Shown: one piece after another, positions 1-9,644 of the stretch
Position numbering within the stretch: position 1 is the first letter of the stretch
How the letters are laid out: every line of letters begins with the position of its first letter
Assembly (NCBI GenBank): GCA_963786155.1
Contig: CAWAXW010000006.1
Location: 124,001 to 188,000 of the forward strand
Direction: 5' to 3'
DNA from: CAWAXW01 sp963786155
Lineage (GTDB): Bacteria; Actinomycetota; CADDZG01; WHSQ01
DNA: 64,000 bases
The notes under the pieces: generated by a model
Seen by the model: the letters and a program-made list of their open reading frames with translations, nothing else
Database searches by the model: none
What the model was told of the DNA's origin: nothing
Translations under genes and position numbers: made by a program

Positions 1-130
1 AACCTCCCACCAGCATCGTGACCTCGCTGGGGAACGGGATGCAGGCCGACTCGACCAGCATGAGCAGGAAGATCGCCAAGTAGCCGTAGTCGGTGACCAA
101 ATCTTCCATGAAGGAGATCAGGGCTTCCAC
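1..130 (-). CDS. DedA-family membrane protein, N-terminal part (runs off the window)
   Basis: Reading leftward from GTG at 130 gives 43 codons with no stop before the window edge. The peptide contains GYLAIFLLMLVESACIPFPS, which matches the first membrane segment and the conserved E...PxPSE motif of DedA/SNARE-associated integral membrane proteins. These are proposed flippases or proton-coupled lipid transporters in the inner membrane. The GTG is preferred because AAGGTG lies about 6-7 nt upstream; an in-frame ATG at 109 is the alternative. The gene is divergent from topA. The family is clear from the motif; the substrate is not. Confidence 0.8.
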   Translation of the reverse strand, partial: MEALISFMEDLVTDYGYLAIFLLMLVESACIPFPSEVTMLVGG

Positions 131-206
131 GGGCGGCACCTTAAATGGCCGGCTCCAGGGCTCTCGGGAGGGGCGTGGGAAGGGTCCGGGTCGACTTGGC
201 GTTAGC

Positions 207-236
207 TTGACAGCGGCCTCAGGGAGGTGCGATAAG
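207..236 (+). promoter_or_regulatory. Predicted topA promoter
   Basis: A perfect TTGACA box (207-212) is followed after 18 nt by GATAAG (231-236). This lies about 60 nt upstream of the topA start, in the 168-nt gap between dedA and topA. I see no other clear signal in that gap. Confidence 0.5.
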
Positions 237-298
237 GACCCGCTCCCCTGGGAACAAGCCGATAGAGCGGGGCTCCCAGCCCGCCGGTGAGGAGTTTC

Positions 299-2444
299 GT
301 GCCCAAGAACCTCGTGATCGTCGAGTCGCCTGCCAAGGCGAAGACGATCGAGAAATACATGGGCAAGGACTACAAGGTCCTGGCCTCGGTCGGCCACGTC
401 CGCGACCTCCCGAAGTCGGACTTCGGCGTCGAGTGCAACGGCGACGTCAACATCAAGTACGAGCAGCTGCGCCTCCTCGAAGAAGGCCGTGACGGCCATC
501 CGCAAGGCTGCTCAAGGAAGCCGAGACGGTCTGGCTCGCGACCGACCCCGACCGTGAGGGCGAAGCGATCGCGTGGCACGTTGCCGAGCTACTCAAGGTC
601 CCGGCCGGAACGGCCAACAGGGTGACCTTCAACGAGATCACCAAGCGCGCCGTCACCAGGCGTTCGAGAATCCCCGCGAGATCGACATGGCCCTCGTCGA
701 CGCGCAACAGGCTCGCCGCGCCGTCGACCGCATCGTCGGCTACAAGCTGTCGCCGCTGCTGTGGCGCAACGTGGGTCCGAACCTCTCGGCCGGCCGCGTC
801 CAGAGCGCGGCTCTGCTTCTCGTCGTCGAGCGCGAGCGCGAGATCCGCGCCTTCAACGCGCAGGAGTTCTGGGACATCACCGCGAAGCTCGCGACCGGGT
901 GCCGGCGAGGTCTTCCCTGCGATGCACCCGATCGGCGAGAAGGAGAAGTTCTCGCTCCCCAACGAAGACGACGGCGACCGAGCTCGTCGAGCGGGTCAGG
1001 CCCGGCCCTTGGGTCGTGACCGCGGTTCGCAAGACCGAACGCAAGAAGAGCCCACCCGCGCCCTTCAAGACCTCGACACTGCAGCAGGCCGCGTCCAGCA
1101 AGCTCGGCTTCCCGGCATGGAAGACGATGAAGGTCGCTCAGAGCCTCTACGAGGCCGGGCACATCACCTACATGCGTACCGACTCGACGAACCTTTCGAA
1201 CGACGCGCTCGGCGAGATCGGCAACGTGGTCGAGAACCAGTTCGAGAAGGACTATCACCAGGTTCGCAAGTTCTCCGCGAAGACGAAGGGCGCCCAGGAG
1301 GCGCACGAAGCCATCCGTCCCTCCAACGTGGCCGCTCTCCCCAAAGAGTTGAGAGGCCAGATCGACTCCGGACGAGGTCGAGCCTCTACGAGATGATCTG
1401 GCAGCGCACGATGGCATCGCAGATGGCCGAGGCTGTCTACGACGCAACCTCGGTCGACATCGATTAGCAACGAGGTCACGTTCCGCGCGACCGGTCAGAT
1501 CCTCAAGTTCGACGGTTTCATGCGCGTCTACCTCGAGCGCGGTGACGACGAACCGGAAGAGGTCGAAGGGCTGCTTCCCGATCTCGACGAGGGCCAGGTG
1601 CTGGATCTGCGTGAGCTGCGAGCCCGAGCAGCACTTCACTCAGCCCCCGCCGCGCTACACCGAGGCAACCCTCGTCAAGAAGATGGAGAGAGGTCGGCAT
1701 CGGGCGGCCGTCGACCTATGCACCGACCGTGCGGCTCCTGAACGATCGCGACGTACGTCCGCACCGAGAGCCGCAGGCTCTTCCCGACCACGCGGGGCGA
1801 GGTCGTGACCGAGCTGCTCGAGGCCCACTTCAACGAGATCGTCGATCTCGAGTTCACCGCCCGCATGGAGGAGGACCTCGACGAGATCGCCGAGGGCGCC
1901 AAGTCGATGGGTCCGGTGGTCTGCTCATTCCTGTCGTCGTTCACGACTCACGTCGACGAGCAGAAGGACAAGATGAGCCGCCCCGAGCGGCCGACCGACC
2001 TCACCTGTCCCGACTTGCGGCCGGCCCGTGGTCAAGAAGTTCGGCAAGCACGGGCTCTGGTTCCTGTCCTGTTCGGGTTGGCCCGACTGCAAGTGGTCCC
2101 AGCAGCTCGACGAGGAGGGCAACCCTCTGCCCGACCCGGAGGGCACCGGCGAGGAGTGCCCGAAGTGTGGGAAGGAGCTCGTCGCCAAGACGGGCCGCTT
2201 CGGGCCCTTCGTGGGCTGCTCCAACTACCCCGAGTGCAAATACATAAAGAAGGAGCCGCCCAAGGAGACCGGCGAGACCTGCCCCGAGTGCTCGAACCCG
2301 CTGGTCGAGAAGCGAGGCCGCTGGGGACCGTTCGTCGGCTGCTCCAACTACCCCGAGTGCAAATACATCAAGAAGACGCCGCGCAAGAAGACGACGAAGA
2401 AGACCACCCGGAAGTCGACCAAGGCCCCCACGAAAGCCTCGTAG
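299..2444 (+). CDS. topA: DNA topoisomerase I (type IA), broken by about ten single-base indels
   Basis: TopA relaxes negative supercoils through a tyrosine-linked intermediate. Across the frames one can read, in order, PKNLVIVESPAKAKTIEKYM (Toprim), LATDPDREGEAIAWH, RRAVDRIVGYKLSPLLWR, the active-site Tyr in YMRTDSTNLS, then IGRPSTYAPT. Three C-terminal zinc-ribbon-like units follow, the last two both ending GCSNYPECKYIKK, and then a Lys/Thr-rich basic tail. Start GTG 299 has GAGGAG 6 nt upstream. Shifts lie near 483, 513, 660, 898, 980, 1369, 1376, 1465, 1617, 1686, 1749 and 2012, nearly all +1. The protein is conserved on both sides of each, so the gene is probably intact in the organism. 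Corrected length is about 710 aa. Confidence 0.9.
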
Positions 2445-2478
2445 GCACTTGCGCCGATTGTCCGGGGTGGGGCCTCTT

Positions 2479-2484
2479 TAGGAT
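2479..2484 (+). promoter_or_regulatory. -10 box TAGGAT for leaderless MFS-tmk
   Basis: TAGGAT ends 7 nt before ATG 2492, so transcription would begin at or next to the start codon. No other ribosome-binding site is needed. Confidence 0.5.
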
Positions 2485-2491
2485 GAGGCCC

Positions 2492-4536
2492 ATGAACGTT
2501 CCGAACGGGCCCCGGCGGTAGAGATCCAGTCCCCGTCCCAGCGCCCCGACCTGCACGTGGTGACCCCCTCGGAAGGGGAGGTCTCCTATCTCACGCTGCT
2601 CAAGAACGGCAACTTCCTGCGCTTCTTCCTCGCGCAGTTCGTGTCGCGCTCGGCGACTGGATCGGCGTGATCGCGATCGCCGTGTTCGCCCGCAATATCG
2701 GGGGCGACACCGCCGTCGGGATCGTGATGACCGCCAGGGTGTTGCCCGGTTTCCTCGTGGGCCCGATCGGGGGAGTGCTGGCCGATCGGTGGGATCGCAA
2801 GAAGACGATGGTCTACTCCGACATCGCTCGCGCCGTCATCATCTTCTCCTTGCCGTTCTTCCCCAATCTCGTCTACCTGCTCATTGCGTCGATGCTGCTC
2901 GAGAGCCTGACCCTCATCTGGGGACCCGCCAAGGATGCTTCGCTGCCCAACTTCGTCCCTGCCTCTCACCTAACGCATGCGAACTCTCTGTCGCTGATCG
3001 CGGTCTACGGCCCGTGGCCGCTCGCGTCGATCGTGTTCGCGGCGCTGGCGGGCACCGGCGCGTTCCTCGCGGATCACGTTCCCGTCATGGAGGGCCTCGA
3101 GAACAGCACGGAATCACTGGCCCTGTGGGTCGACTCCTTCACGTTCGTCTTCTCCGCGGTGATGATCTCGACGTTGACGATCGCCTCCAGCCGGCGCCGC
3201 TCGCGGCATCTCGATCTGGGTGAGGTCAAGGACGACCTCATCGAGGGCCTGACCTTCGTTCTGAAACACAAGCAGGTGCGGCCCTGGCTGATCGGGATCG
3301 GGTGCACATTCGTAGCGGCCGGCGGCGTCTTCTCTCTTGGCGTGGGTTTCGTCGAGGACGTCTTGGGAGGCAAGGAGGCGACGGGCTTCGCCGCGGTCGT
3401 CGGCTTCCTTGCGACGGGGATGATCATCGGCCTGATCGCAGCGGGCTTCTTGGGTCGCAAGATCCAGAAGGACGTGTTGTTCTCTGCCTCGTTGCTCCTG
3501 CTTGGCGTCGGACTGATCGGATTCGCGTCGGTGGGGAGCATCGAATTCGCGATCCCCATCGCGAGCGCGCTCGGTTTCTTCGGAGGCTCTGCTTATTCGA
3601 CGGGCTACAGCCTGATGCAAGAGACGACCGAGGATCGATCTCCGCGGCCGCACCTTCAGCGCGGCTTACACGGTCATCCGGCTCGGGACGCTGGTTGGTC
3701 TCGGACTCTTCCCCTTCATGGCCGGCGCGATCCCCGACACCGAAGCAAGTCTGCTGAATGACTACCCGTTGTACGGGACGCGCGTTACGTTGTGGTTCGC
3801 AGGCCTCATCGTCCTCTTGGGAGGAGTGCAGTCGATGGGAGCCATCAAGGCTCGCCAATCGAAACCGCGTGAGCGGGGCTATTTCGTCGTCTTCGAGGGT
3901 GGCGAAGGGGCCGGAAAGACCACGCAGATGGAAGCGTTGGTGGGCTGGCTCGAGGCCCGCGGCGAGCAGGTCGTAACAACTCGGGAGCCGGGCGGGACGG
4001 CTATCGGGGACCGCGTCCGCGCGATCCTTCTCGACAAGAGCTCGGGTGAGATGTCCCCGCGTGCGGAGGCTCTCTTGTACGCGGCCGATCGGGCTCAGCA
4101 CGTGGCCGAGGTGATCCGCCCCGCCCTCGAACAGAGCAAGGTGGTGGTCTCGGACCGCTACGTCGATTCCTCGCTGGCCTACCAGGGGCTGGCGCGCGGT
4201 CTTGGGCTGGACGAGATCATGGAGCTAAGCGAATGGGGCACGGAGGGGCTGCTGCCCGATCTCGTCTTATATCTGCAGGTCGATCCCCAGGTTGGGCTGA
4301 GCCGGATCGACCGCGAAACCGACCGCCTCGAAGCCGAGGCCCAGGACTTCCACAAGCGTGTGGCCGAGGGATACGCGGAGCTGGCGCGGCGCTTCGGCGA
4401 TCGCTTCGTCGTGCTCGACGCCTCCGGCTCCTCGGCAGAGGTTCATGCCGACGTGATCGAAGCTTTCCTGAAGAGAACAGAGGGCCGCACCCTCTCGGTG
4501 CCCGGCCACGACCTGCCGGCCCCTCTACCGCGATGA
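2492..4536 (+). CDS. tmk: MFS transporter fused to thymidylate kinase (dTMP kinase)
   Basis: The N-terminal ~440 residues are a major-facilitator membrane domain (FLVGPIGGVLADRWDRKK loop, many hydrophobic segments). From about 3870 the frame enters a full thymidylate kinase: P-loop GGEGAGKT, SDRYVDSSLAYQG, and a LID region around DRETDRLEAEAQDFHKR. The kinase makes dTDP from dTMP. After the last shift (3640) no stop or separate start lies between the domains, so the fusion is real in that frame; such fusions are known in Streptomyces. Indels near 2513, 2648 and 3640 break the MFS part. The start is inferred from the leaderless -10 box. The stop overlaps the holB start (ATGA). What the membrane part transports is unknown. 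Confidence 0.85.
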
Positions 4537-5667
4537 CCGTCTGGGACATCCTCGAAGGGTCGAGGGCCGCCGGCGCGCTGGCCGGCCAGATCGCAGCCGA
4601 ACAGACCGCCCATTCATGGCTGCTGCTAGGTCCGAGCGGTAGCGGCAAGAAGCCGGCCGCGCTCGCGCTAGCCGCGGCGATGAACTGCGTCGAGCAACCG
4701 AACGTCGGTTGTGGAGAGTGCAGCGCTTGCCGCCGCATACTGCGACAGCGCTATCCCGACGTCCATCACATCTCGCCCGAGGGCCCCCTGATACCGGTAG
4801 ATGTGATCAGGGAGGCCGTCATCCCCGATGCCTCTCGTTCCCCGTTCGAGGGCCGGTTCAAGGTCTTCGTGATCGAAGAGGCCCACCGGATGAATGAGCC
4901 CGCTCAGAACGCGTTGCTGAAGACCCTCGAAGAACCTCAACCCGACACGATCTTCGTGCTGATCACCGATCAGGAAGAAGAGGTTTTGGAGACGATCAGG
5001 TCTCGCTGCCGGGTCGTCAGGCTCGAGCCCGTGTCCGAGGCTCGCATCGTCGAGTTGCTCGAAGGTTACGGGGTGCCACATGAGTTGGCGGTGCTGTCGG
5101 CGCGGATATCCGAAGGCGACTACTCGAGGGCGAGCGCCTTCTCGCGCGACGACGATGTACGGCGCCGGCGGGCCGTCTGGAACTCGATGCCCGGAGCAGA
5201 TCGCTTCACCCGTCGACGCGCTCGCCGGCGCGGAGGAAGTGATCGAAGAGGCCAAGGGGGCGGTCAAACAGCACGAAGAGCTGAAGAAGCAGGAGATAGT
5301 CGAGCTTGCGGAAGCCATGGGTGAGGGCCGAGGGACGGCTGCCGCTCGCAACGCGCTCGCCAAGAGGCACAAGCGCGAGTACCGCCGGGTCGAAGAAGAG
5401 GTTCTCGGCGAGGCGCTCGCGACCGTCGCTTCGTTCTACAGGGACGTGCTGGCCGTGCGCCACGGCGCTTCGGACGGAGTGACGAGCATCGACCTCCTTG
5501 CCGAGCTCGAGGGATGGGCAAGCTCCCCGATCTCGGATGCTGCCCTGGTCGGAGCGATCGAGCGTTGCCTGGAGGCTCGGGCAAGCCTTCCCAAGAACGC
5601 CAACGTCCCACTGGCGATGGGGGCAGCCTTCGTAGAGGTAGCGCGCTTAGCTCCGCCCGTGCGTTAG
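4533..5667 (+). CDS. holB: DNA polymerase III delta' subunit (clamp-loader), one frameshift
   Basis: Starts in a 4-nt ATGA overlap with tmk. The protein shows GPSGSGKK (Walker A), a Cys-rich zinc module (GCGECSACRRI), FVIEEAHRMNEPAQNALLKT (DEAD-like Walker B and sensor region) and RSRC (SRC motif). This is the arrangement of the delta'/tau clamp-loader family. The order topA-tmk-holB and the single P-loop with an altered second half favour delta'. The frame shifts by +1 near 5190 (CCC[G]GAG). The continuation to 5667 gives a helical C-terminal collar domain. Corrected length is about 378 aa. Confidence 0.88.
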
Positions 5668-5676
5668 AAACACTTC

Positions 5677-6480
5677 ATGCGAAAAGCGGCGCTCCTGCTC
5701 ATCGTCCTCCTCGTTACGGCGTGCTCCGAGAGCGGCGATGGCGAGGCCGCGGCGGCAATCACTCAGCCCTCCCCAACGCCGACGGATGGCTACGTCGTCG
5801 TTGACTCGTTCCCTCACGATGTTGAGGCCTTTACTCAGGGTCTGTTGTTCCACGGCAAGACCTTCTACGAGTCGACCGGCCTCGAAGGCGCTTCCAGCAT
5901 CCGCAAAGTCGACCTCGCTACCGGCGAGATCCTGAAGAAGGTGGATCTGGCAGCCGAGTACTTCGGCGAGGGCATAACGACGATCGGCGATCGCATCTGG
6001 CAATTGACCTGGCAAGACGAGATCGGATTCAAGTACGACCGCAAGACGTTCAAGCGCACCGGGAGCTTCAAGTACAAGGGCGAGGGCTGGGGACTAACCG
6101 ACAACACGAAGCAGATCGTGATGAGCAACGGCACCGACGTCATCACGTTCCGTTCGCCAGAGACGTTCAAGGTCAAGCGCAAGATCAACGTGACCGACGG
6201 CGGCCAGCCCGTCACTCAGCTCAACGAGATCGAGTGGATCGAAGGCGAGATCTGGGCCAACGTCTGGCAAACGACCGAGATCGTCCGCATCGATCCGAGC
6301 ACCGGCAAGGTGACCGACCGCATCGATTTCAGGGCCCTGGTGACGAAGGAGCAGGCAGAAGAGCGCGAGGGCCAGCCCGACGTCCTCAACGGCATCGCTT
6401 ATCTCGCCTCAGAGGATCGCATCTTCGTCACGGGCAAGTGGTGGAAGTACGTCTACGAGATCGAGCTCGTCGAGCCATAG
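5677..6480 (+). CDS. Glutaminyl-peptide cyclotransferase-like lipoprotein
   Basis: 267 aa with a lipoprotein signal (hydrophobic core, then VTAC at about residue 13-16). The mature part carries the signature of the plant/bacterial glutamine cyclotransferase beta-propeller: FPHDVEAFTQGL, FYESTGLEGASSIRK, GWGLT, LNEIEWI and VLNGIAY. Members convert N-terminal Gln to pyroglutamate. The enzyme would act outside the membrane. The gene starts 9 nt after the holB stop. Family assignment is firm; the physiological substrate is not known. Confidence 0.85.
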   Translation: MRKAALLLIVLLVTACSESGDGEAAAAITQPSPTPTDGYVVVDSFPHDVEAFTQGLLFHGKTFYESTGLEGASSIRKVDLATGEILKKVDLAAEYFGEGITTIGDRIWQLTWQDEIGFKYDRKTFKRTGSFKYKGEGWGLTDNTKQIVMSNGTDVITFRSPETFKVKRKINVTDGGQPVTQLNEIEWIEGEIWANVWQTTEIVRIDPSTGKVTDRIDFRALVTKEQAEEREGQPDVLNGIAYLASEDRIFVTGKWWKYVYEIELVEP

Positions 6481-6535
6481 AATCCCGACCTCTGGACAAT
6501 GGCTCCCGCTATCCGGGAACGATCGTCCACAGTAG

Positions 6536-6608
6536 GCCGGGGTAGCTCAGTCGGCAGAGCGGCTCACTCGTAATGAGCAGGTCAGGGGTTCGATTCCCCT
6601 CCCCGGCT
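6536..6608 (+). tRNA. tRNA-Thr (anticodon CGT)
   Basis: The 7-bp acceptor GCCGGGG/CCCCGGC, a D-arm (GCTC...GAGC), the anticodon stem GCTCA/TGAGC with loop CTCGTAA, and the T-arm AGGGG-TTCGATT-CCCCT all fold. Anticodon CGT reads ACG. The discriminator is T and CCA is not encoded. No integrase or att-like repeat is nearby. Confidence 0.95.
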
Positions 6609-6616
6609 CGATCGAT

Positions 6617-8221
6617 CTACTTGCAGGGAGTGATCGACGCAGGCGCCTTGGGGGGTCCGTTCACTTCTGCTCCGAAGGTTCGCAGGGCCCGCAGTTTCGG
6701 AGCCTCCGCGAGATCCTGACCGAGGAACTCCACGGAACCCCAGCTGCCGAACTTGGACGGGATCGTGACGTCGGTGAAGTGGTTGAACTGTCCACCCGCC
6801 TCCGTCCTCCACAGATCAAGGTAGGTGCCGTAGAGCGCTTCCATCCGCGCCGTGCGATTGGCCGCGATCAGGTTCTCGGTCAGCTGCTCGTCGTCCTGGT
6901 TGCCGAAGACGCCCACGAGGTGCTGGCCGCCTTCGTAGGCCACGAGCTCGACGCCGAACTGTTGGACAAGACTTGCGTTCGCGATCAAGTCGTCACGGGT
7001 CCGGCCTGTGACGTCGGCTTCGGCCCGGTCGAGCAATTGATCCACGCTCAGATTTCGAAGCTCCTCGAGTCGCTCGGGCTCGTCCAGCCCCGGCACCGTG
7101 AAGTATGGAGCGATCGCGTACGCGTCGGCGCGCTCGCCGGCGGTGGGTTCGCCCTCGGCGCGACGGTAGGTGAGCATCGTCTCTCCGGTGAACGTGTTCG
7201 CAGCTTGGGAAGCGAGGACGCGCCTGTAAGCGCGCGATCCGAACACTGCATCCCAGATGTCCCAGATCTCGAGCGAGCGATGGGCCGTGTACTGGAGGCC
7301 GGCGACGAAGGGGTCGCCGTCGCCGAGACCGAGATCCTGTCCGCGCTCCTGGACGATCCGGAACTGGCGAAAGGTCGAGTTCCACGTCTCGTTCGAGTAC
7401 TCAACCGATGGGACCAGACCCGGACTGAGGCACCTATTGATGATCTCCGCCGTGCTCCGGATGTAGTCGTCCCCCGCGGTCGTCGGCACGTTGAACCAGG
7501 GATCGACCTGCAGGGTGTTGGCGAGGTCGATCACGATCTCGATGGGAACACCGCGCCCGGTGGCATAGGTCATCTCGCCGACCCTCGGGCGGTCCGAGAA
7601 GTTAACGAGGCGGTTGCTGTTGGTCACGCCCCAATCCATGAACCGAAGCGAGTCGTAGTGCGCTAGCAGCTCCAGATATTCCGGACTGAACATCTGCGAT
7701 CGAGATCCGTCGCCCGCACCTGGGAGGATGAGACGGAGGTCGCGCAGATGGTTCTTGGGTGCGGTCTTGGTGAGATCGATCTCAAGCGGCACCTCGCTTG
7801 TCGGAGTGATTTCAAAGGTCGCCGATCTCTTCTCTTCCGAAACGGGAGTAGCGATGCCGTAGGGGATCTCGAACTCCCCATCCCCTTTCCAACTCGCCCG
7901 GTATTGGCCGGCCGGAAGCAGACCGGAATCGGCGACGACGATGGTCCGCGCGAAGTGGTTGCGAGGGAGGGAGCGGGGGTAACCGTTGGCGTCGAGTTTC
8001 AGCGCCGATCCCTTGCAGAAGTCGTCCCCGATGCGCTGCGAGCAGAACCGTCGCGACTGCTTCACCAGGTTCGAGAAAGGAAACGTCCCGCTGAAGTCTG
8101 TGACCTGGACAAGGTTCGACCCGAGAGAGGTCACAGGGGCGGCGGGCGCAGACGAGACCACGATGCTCGACAGCACGAGCGCGAGGGATATCAGCAGCCC
8201 TAGTCGTCCGAGAGGCCTCAT
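6617..8221 (-). CDS. Secreted protein of unknown function, possibly a glycoside-hydrolase-like barrel
   Basis: About 534 aa with a signal peptide of about 29 residues (LISLALVLSSIVVSSAPAA). The mature part contains short motifs suggestive of a TIM-barrel carbohydrate-active fold: LRFMDWGVTNSN, GVPIEIVIDLANTL, DPWFNVP, SVEYSNETWN and VAYEGGQHL. SNE and YEGG would suit acidic catalytic residues on adjacent strands. I do not recognise an exact family or substrate. ATG 8221 is used; a TTG at 8227 is the other option. The gene converges on tRNA-Thr. Confidence 0.7.
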   Translation of the reverse strand: MRPLGRLGLLISLALVLSSIVVSSAPAAPVTSLGSNLVQVTDFSGTFPFSNLVKQSRRFCSQRIGDDFCKGSALKLDANGYPRSLPRNHFARTIVVADSGLLPAGQYRASWKGDGEFEIPYGIATPVSEEKRSATFEITPTSEVPLEIDLTKTAPKNHLRDLRLILPGAGDGSRSQMFSPEYLELLAHYDSLRFMDWGVTNSNRLVNFSDRPRVGEMTYATGRGVPIEIVIDLANTLQVDPWFNVPTTAGDDYIRSTAEIINRCLSPGLVPSVEYSNETWNSTFRQFRIVQERGQDLGLGDGDPFVAGLQYTAHRSLEIWDIWDAVFGSRAYRRVLASQAANTFTGETMLTYRRAEGEPTAGERADAYAIAPYFTVPGLDEPERLEELRNLSVDQLLDRAEADVTGRTRDDLIANASLVQQFGVELVAYEGGQHLVGVFGNQDDEQLTENLIAANRTARMEALYGTYLDLWRTEAGGQFNHFTDVTIPSKFGSWGSVEFLGQDLAEAPKLRALRTFGAEVNGPPKAPASITPCK

Positions 8222-8260
8222 GCGCAAAAGCTAGCCCGGAGGAAGCGCGATGTCGACTTC

Positions 8261-8617
8261 CTAGGTCAAGGTGTTCTTGAGGTCGGTGAGCCAGGACTCG
8301 AAGTGGTCTTCGTACTTCCTCTTGAACTTGGGGTCGAGCAGGCCGAAGCCCAAGGTCTCTTCGATGCGGGCACTGACTTGGGTTCCATCTGAGGATTCCG
8401 AGAGCTTGATCGTCGCTTTCTTCGGCAGCTTGTCTGCGTTGACGAACCATCCGCCGATCAAGCGGGTCGCTACCTGCGAGCCTTGGATCGCCGAGAACGT
8501 TTCGTCGTCGGCTTGATACTTCATCGACTTCGACCTCAAGAACTCTTCGACCGCCGGCCGAAGGTCCGAGGGTGACTTGGGGACCGTCCAGATGTCGGCG
8601 CGCTCCACTCTTGCCAT
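8261..8617 (-). CDS. Hypothetical protein, 118 aa
   Basis: Starts at ATG 8617 with TATCTT 7 nt upstream (leaderless). It is soluble, without a signal peptide, and rich in Lys/Glu; the centre (KLPKKATIKLSESSDGTQVSARIEE trimmed to its pattern) looks like alternating beta strands, and the end (YEDHFESWLTDLKNTL) looks helical. That pattern resembles a START/SRPBCC-like fold, but I cannot assign a family. It lies 39 nt downstream of the start of the secreted protein at 6617-8221 and is transcribed in the same direction. Confidence 0.6.
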   Translation of the reverse strand: MARVERADIWTVPKSPSDLRPAVEEFLRSKSMKYQADDETFSAIQGSQVATRLIGGWFVNADKLPKKATIKLSESSDGTQVSARIEETLGFGLLDPKFKRKYEDHFESWLTDLKNTLT

Positions 8618-8624
8618 CGGTATG

Positions 8625-8630
8625 AAGATA
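8625..8630 (-). promoter_or_regulatory. -10 box TATCTT (leaderless, gene at 8617)
   Basis: On the minus strand TATCTT lies 7 nt before ATG 8617. Confidence 0.4.
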
Positions 8631-8657
8631 GTGCCTCGGACGAGCAGGAGGTGGCTG

Positions 8658-8858
8658 GTGGCGGGATGGATAGAGGTCGGCGGTTCGAGATGGCAGCTCG
8701 TGGGGCGATCGATGGAGGACGCCAAGGATCTTCTGGCCGACGCGCTCAGCCGCGAGGGCACCCAGGAGCTGAAGGTGAGACACGAGGGAGTCGAGGCGAG
8801 CTTGCTCCTCAGCGGCCGCTCACTGCAGGCCATAGTCATGTGGGAGGACGCCTCTTAG
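8658..8858 (+). CDS. Small hypothetical protein, 66 aa
   Basis: GTG 8658 is preceded by a strong AGGAGG (8646-8651) at 6 nt spacing, which decides the start. The product has a short beta-rich start (WIEVGGSRWQLVG) and an amphipathic helix-strand end (EDAKDLLADAL...QAIVMWEDAS). No family is recognised. Its last 4 nt overlap the end of the opposite SDR gene. The case rests on the ribosome-binding site and composition only. Confidence 0.45.
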   Translation: MAGWIEVGGSRWQLVGRSMEDAKDLLADALSREGTQELKVRHEGVEASLLLSGRSLQAIVMWEDAS

Positions 8859-9628
8859 TCGTGTAAGACGCGGCCCTCCATGCCACCCGCGACCGTGATC
8901 ACCTCGCCGGTTACGTGGCCGGATACCTCGTCGGAGGCTAGAGCCACGATTACCCGCGCGACCTCGTCCGCCGTCCCCACCTTGCGCATGGCCATCGTGC
9001 GCGTGATGCGGTCTTCGAACCCCGGCTCCGCGAGCGCGTCGCGCGCCATCTCGGTCGCCGTCCATCCGGGGCAAACGGCATTCACCCGTCCCCGGGGGGC
9101 GATCCGCACGATCTCGTTCTTCAGGCTCTTGAGCAGCCCGCCGGCCAGAGCGGACTTTGCGGCCGCATAGTCGCTGTGCCCGGCTTCGCCGAAGAGGCCG
9201 GCCGTCGACGCCACGATCACGATGTTGCCCGATCCCGTCGTGGCGACGTGTCGCAAGAAGGCCCGGCAAGATAGGAAGACGCTGTCCAGATTTGCCGCGG
9301 TCGTGGCGCGCCAGCGCTCGAGTGACATCTCCCAGACCGGCACGTCCTCCTGCGGCCACGCACCGGCGTTCGCAACCAGGACGTCGAGCCGGCCGAGTGA
9401 CTCGACCGCGTCGGGTATCAGGCGGTCGACCTCGTCCTCCTTGGTGAGGTCGGCCTGCAGGGCAGCGCCCCCGAGCTCATCTGCCAGAGCGCGCGCACGT
9501 TCTTCGCTGGAACGGTAATGAATGCCGACCCGCGCCCCTTCGGCGGCGAACGCGCGGACCACCGCGCTCCCGATCCCGCCGGCTCCGCCGGTGACGAGCA
9601 CTCCCTTGTCGTGCAGACCAAAGTCCAT
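8855..9628 (-). CDS. Short-chain dehydrogenase/reductase (FabG-like)
   Basis: 257 aa classical SDR. It has the NAD(P)-binding TGGAGGIG near the N-terminus, the NAG motif (VLVANAG), catalytic Ser (IVASTAGL), SDYAAAKSALAG with Tyr-x3-Lys, CPGW, and a C-terminal GHVTGEVITVAGG. This is the typical length and end of 3-oxoacyl-ACP reductase-like enzymes, although such SDRs cover many substrates. ATG 9628 has TACCGT 6 nt upstream on its strand, sharing a palindrome with the divergent lipoprotein gene. It is not in a fatty-acid operon, so the substrate is open. Confidence 0.88.
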   Translation of the reverse strand: MDFGLHDKGVLVTGGAGGIGSAVVRAFAAEGARVGIHYRSSEERARALADELGGAALQADLTKEDEVDRLIPDAVESLGRLDVLVANAGAWPQEDVPVWEMSLERWRATTAANLDSVFLSCRAFLRHVATTGSGNIVIVASTAGLFGEAGHSDYAAAKSALAGGLLKSLKNEIVRIAPRGRVNAVCPGWTATEMARDALAEPGFEDRITRTMAMRKVGTADEVARVIVALASDEVSGHVTGEVITVAGGMEGRVLHD

Positions 9629-9634
9629 CGCGAA

Positions 9635-9644
9635 ACGGTACCTT
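9635..9644. promoter_or_regulatory. Overlapping divergent -10 boxes
   Basis: ACGGTACCTT: on the plus strand TACCTT (9639-9644) sits 7 nt before ATG 9652. On the minus strand TACCGT (9640-9635) sits 6 nt before ATG 9628. The two boxes share the palindrome GGTACC (9637-9642). Confidence 0.5.

Noticed and set aside
299..2444. Programmed frameshifting or an intein in topA
   Set aside because: About ten shifts at different, non-slippery sites with no stop codons arranged as recoding signals, and no inserted domain; consensus errors are far simpler.
6536..6608. tRNA-Thr as an integration site for a mobile element
   Set aside because: No integrase, no repeated tRNA end and no phage-like genes within several kilobases.
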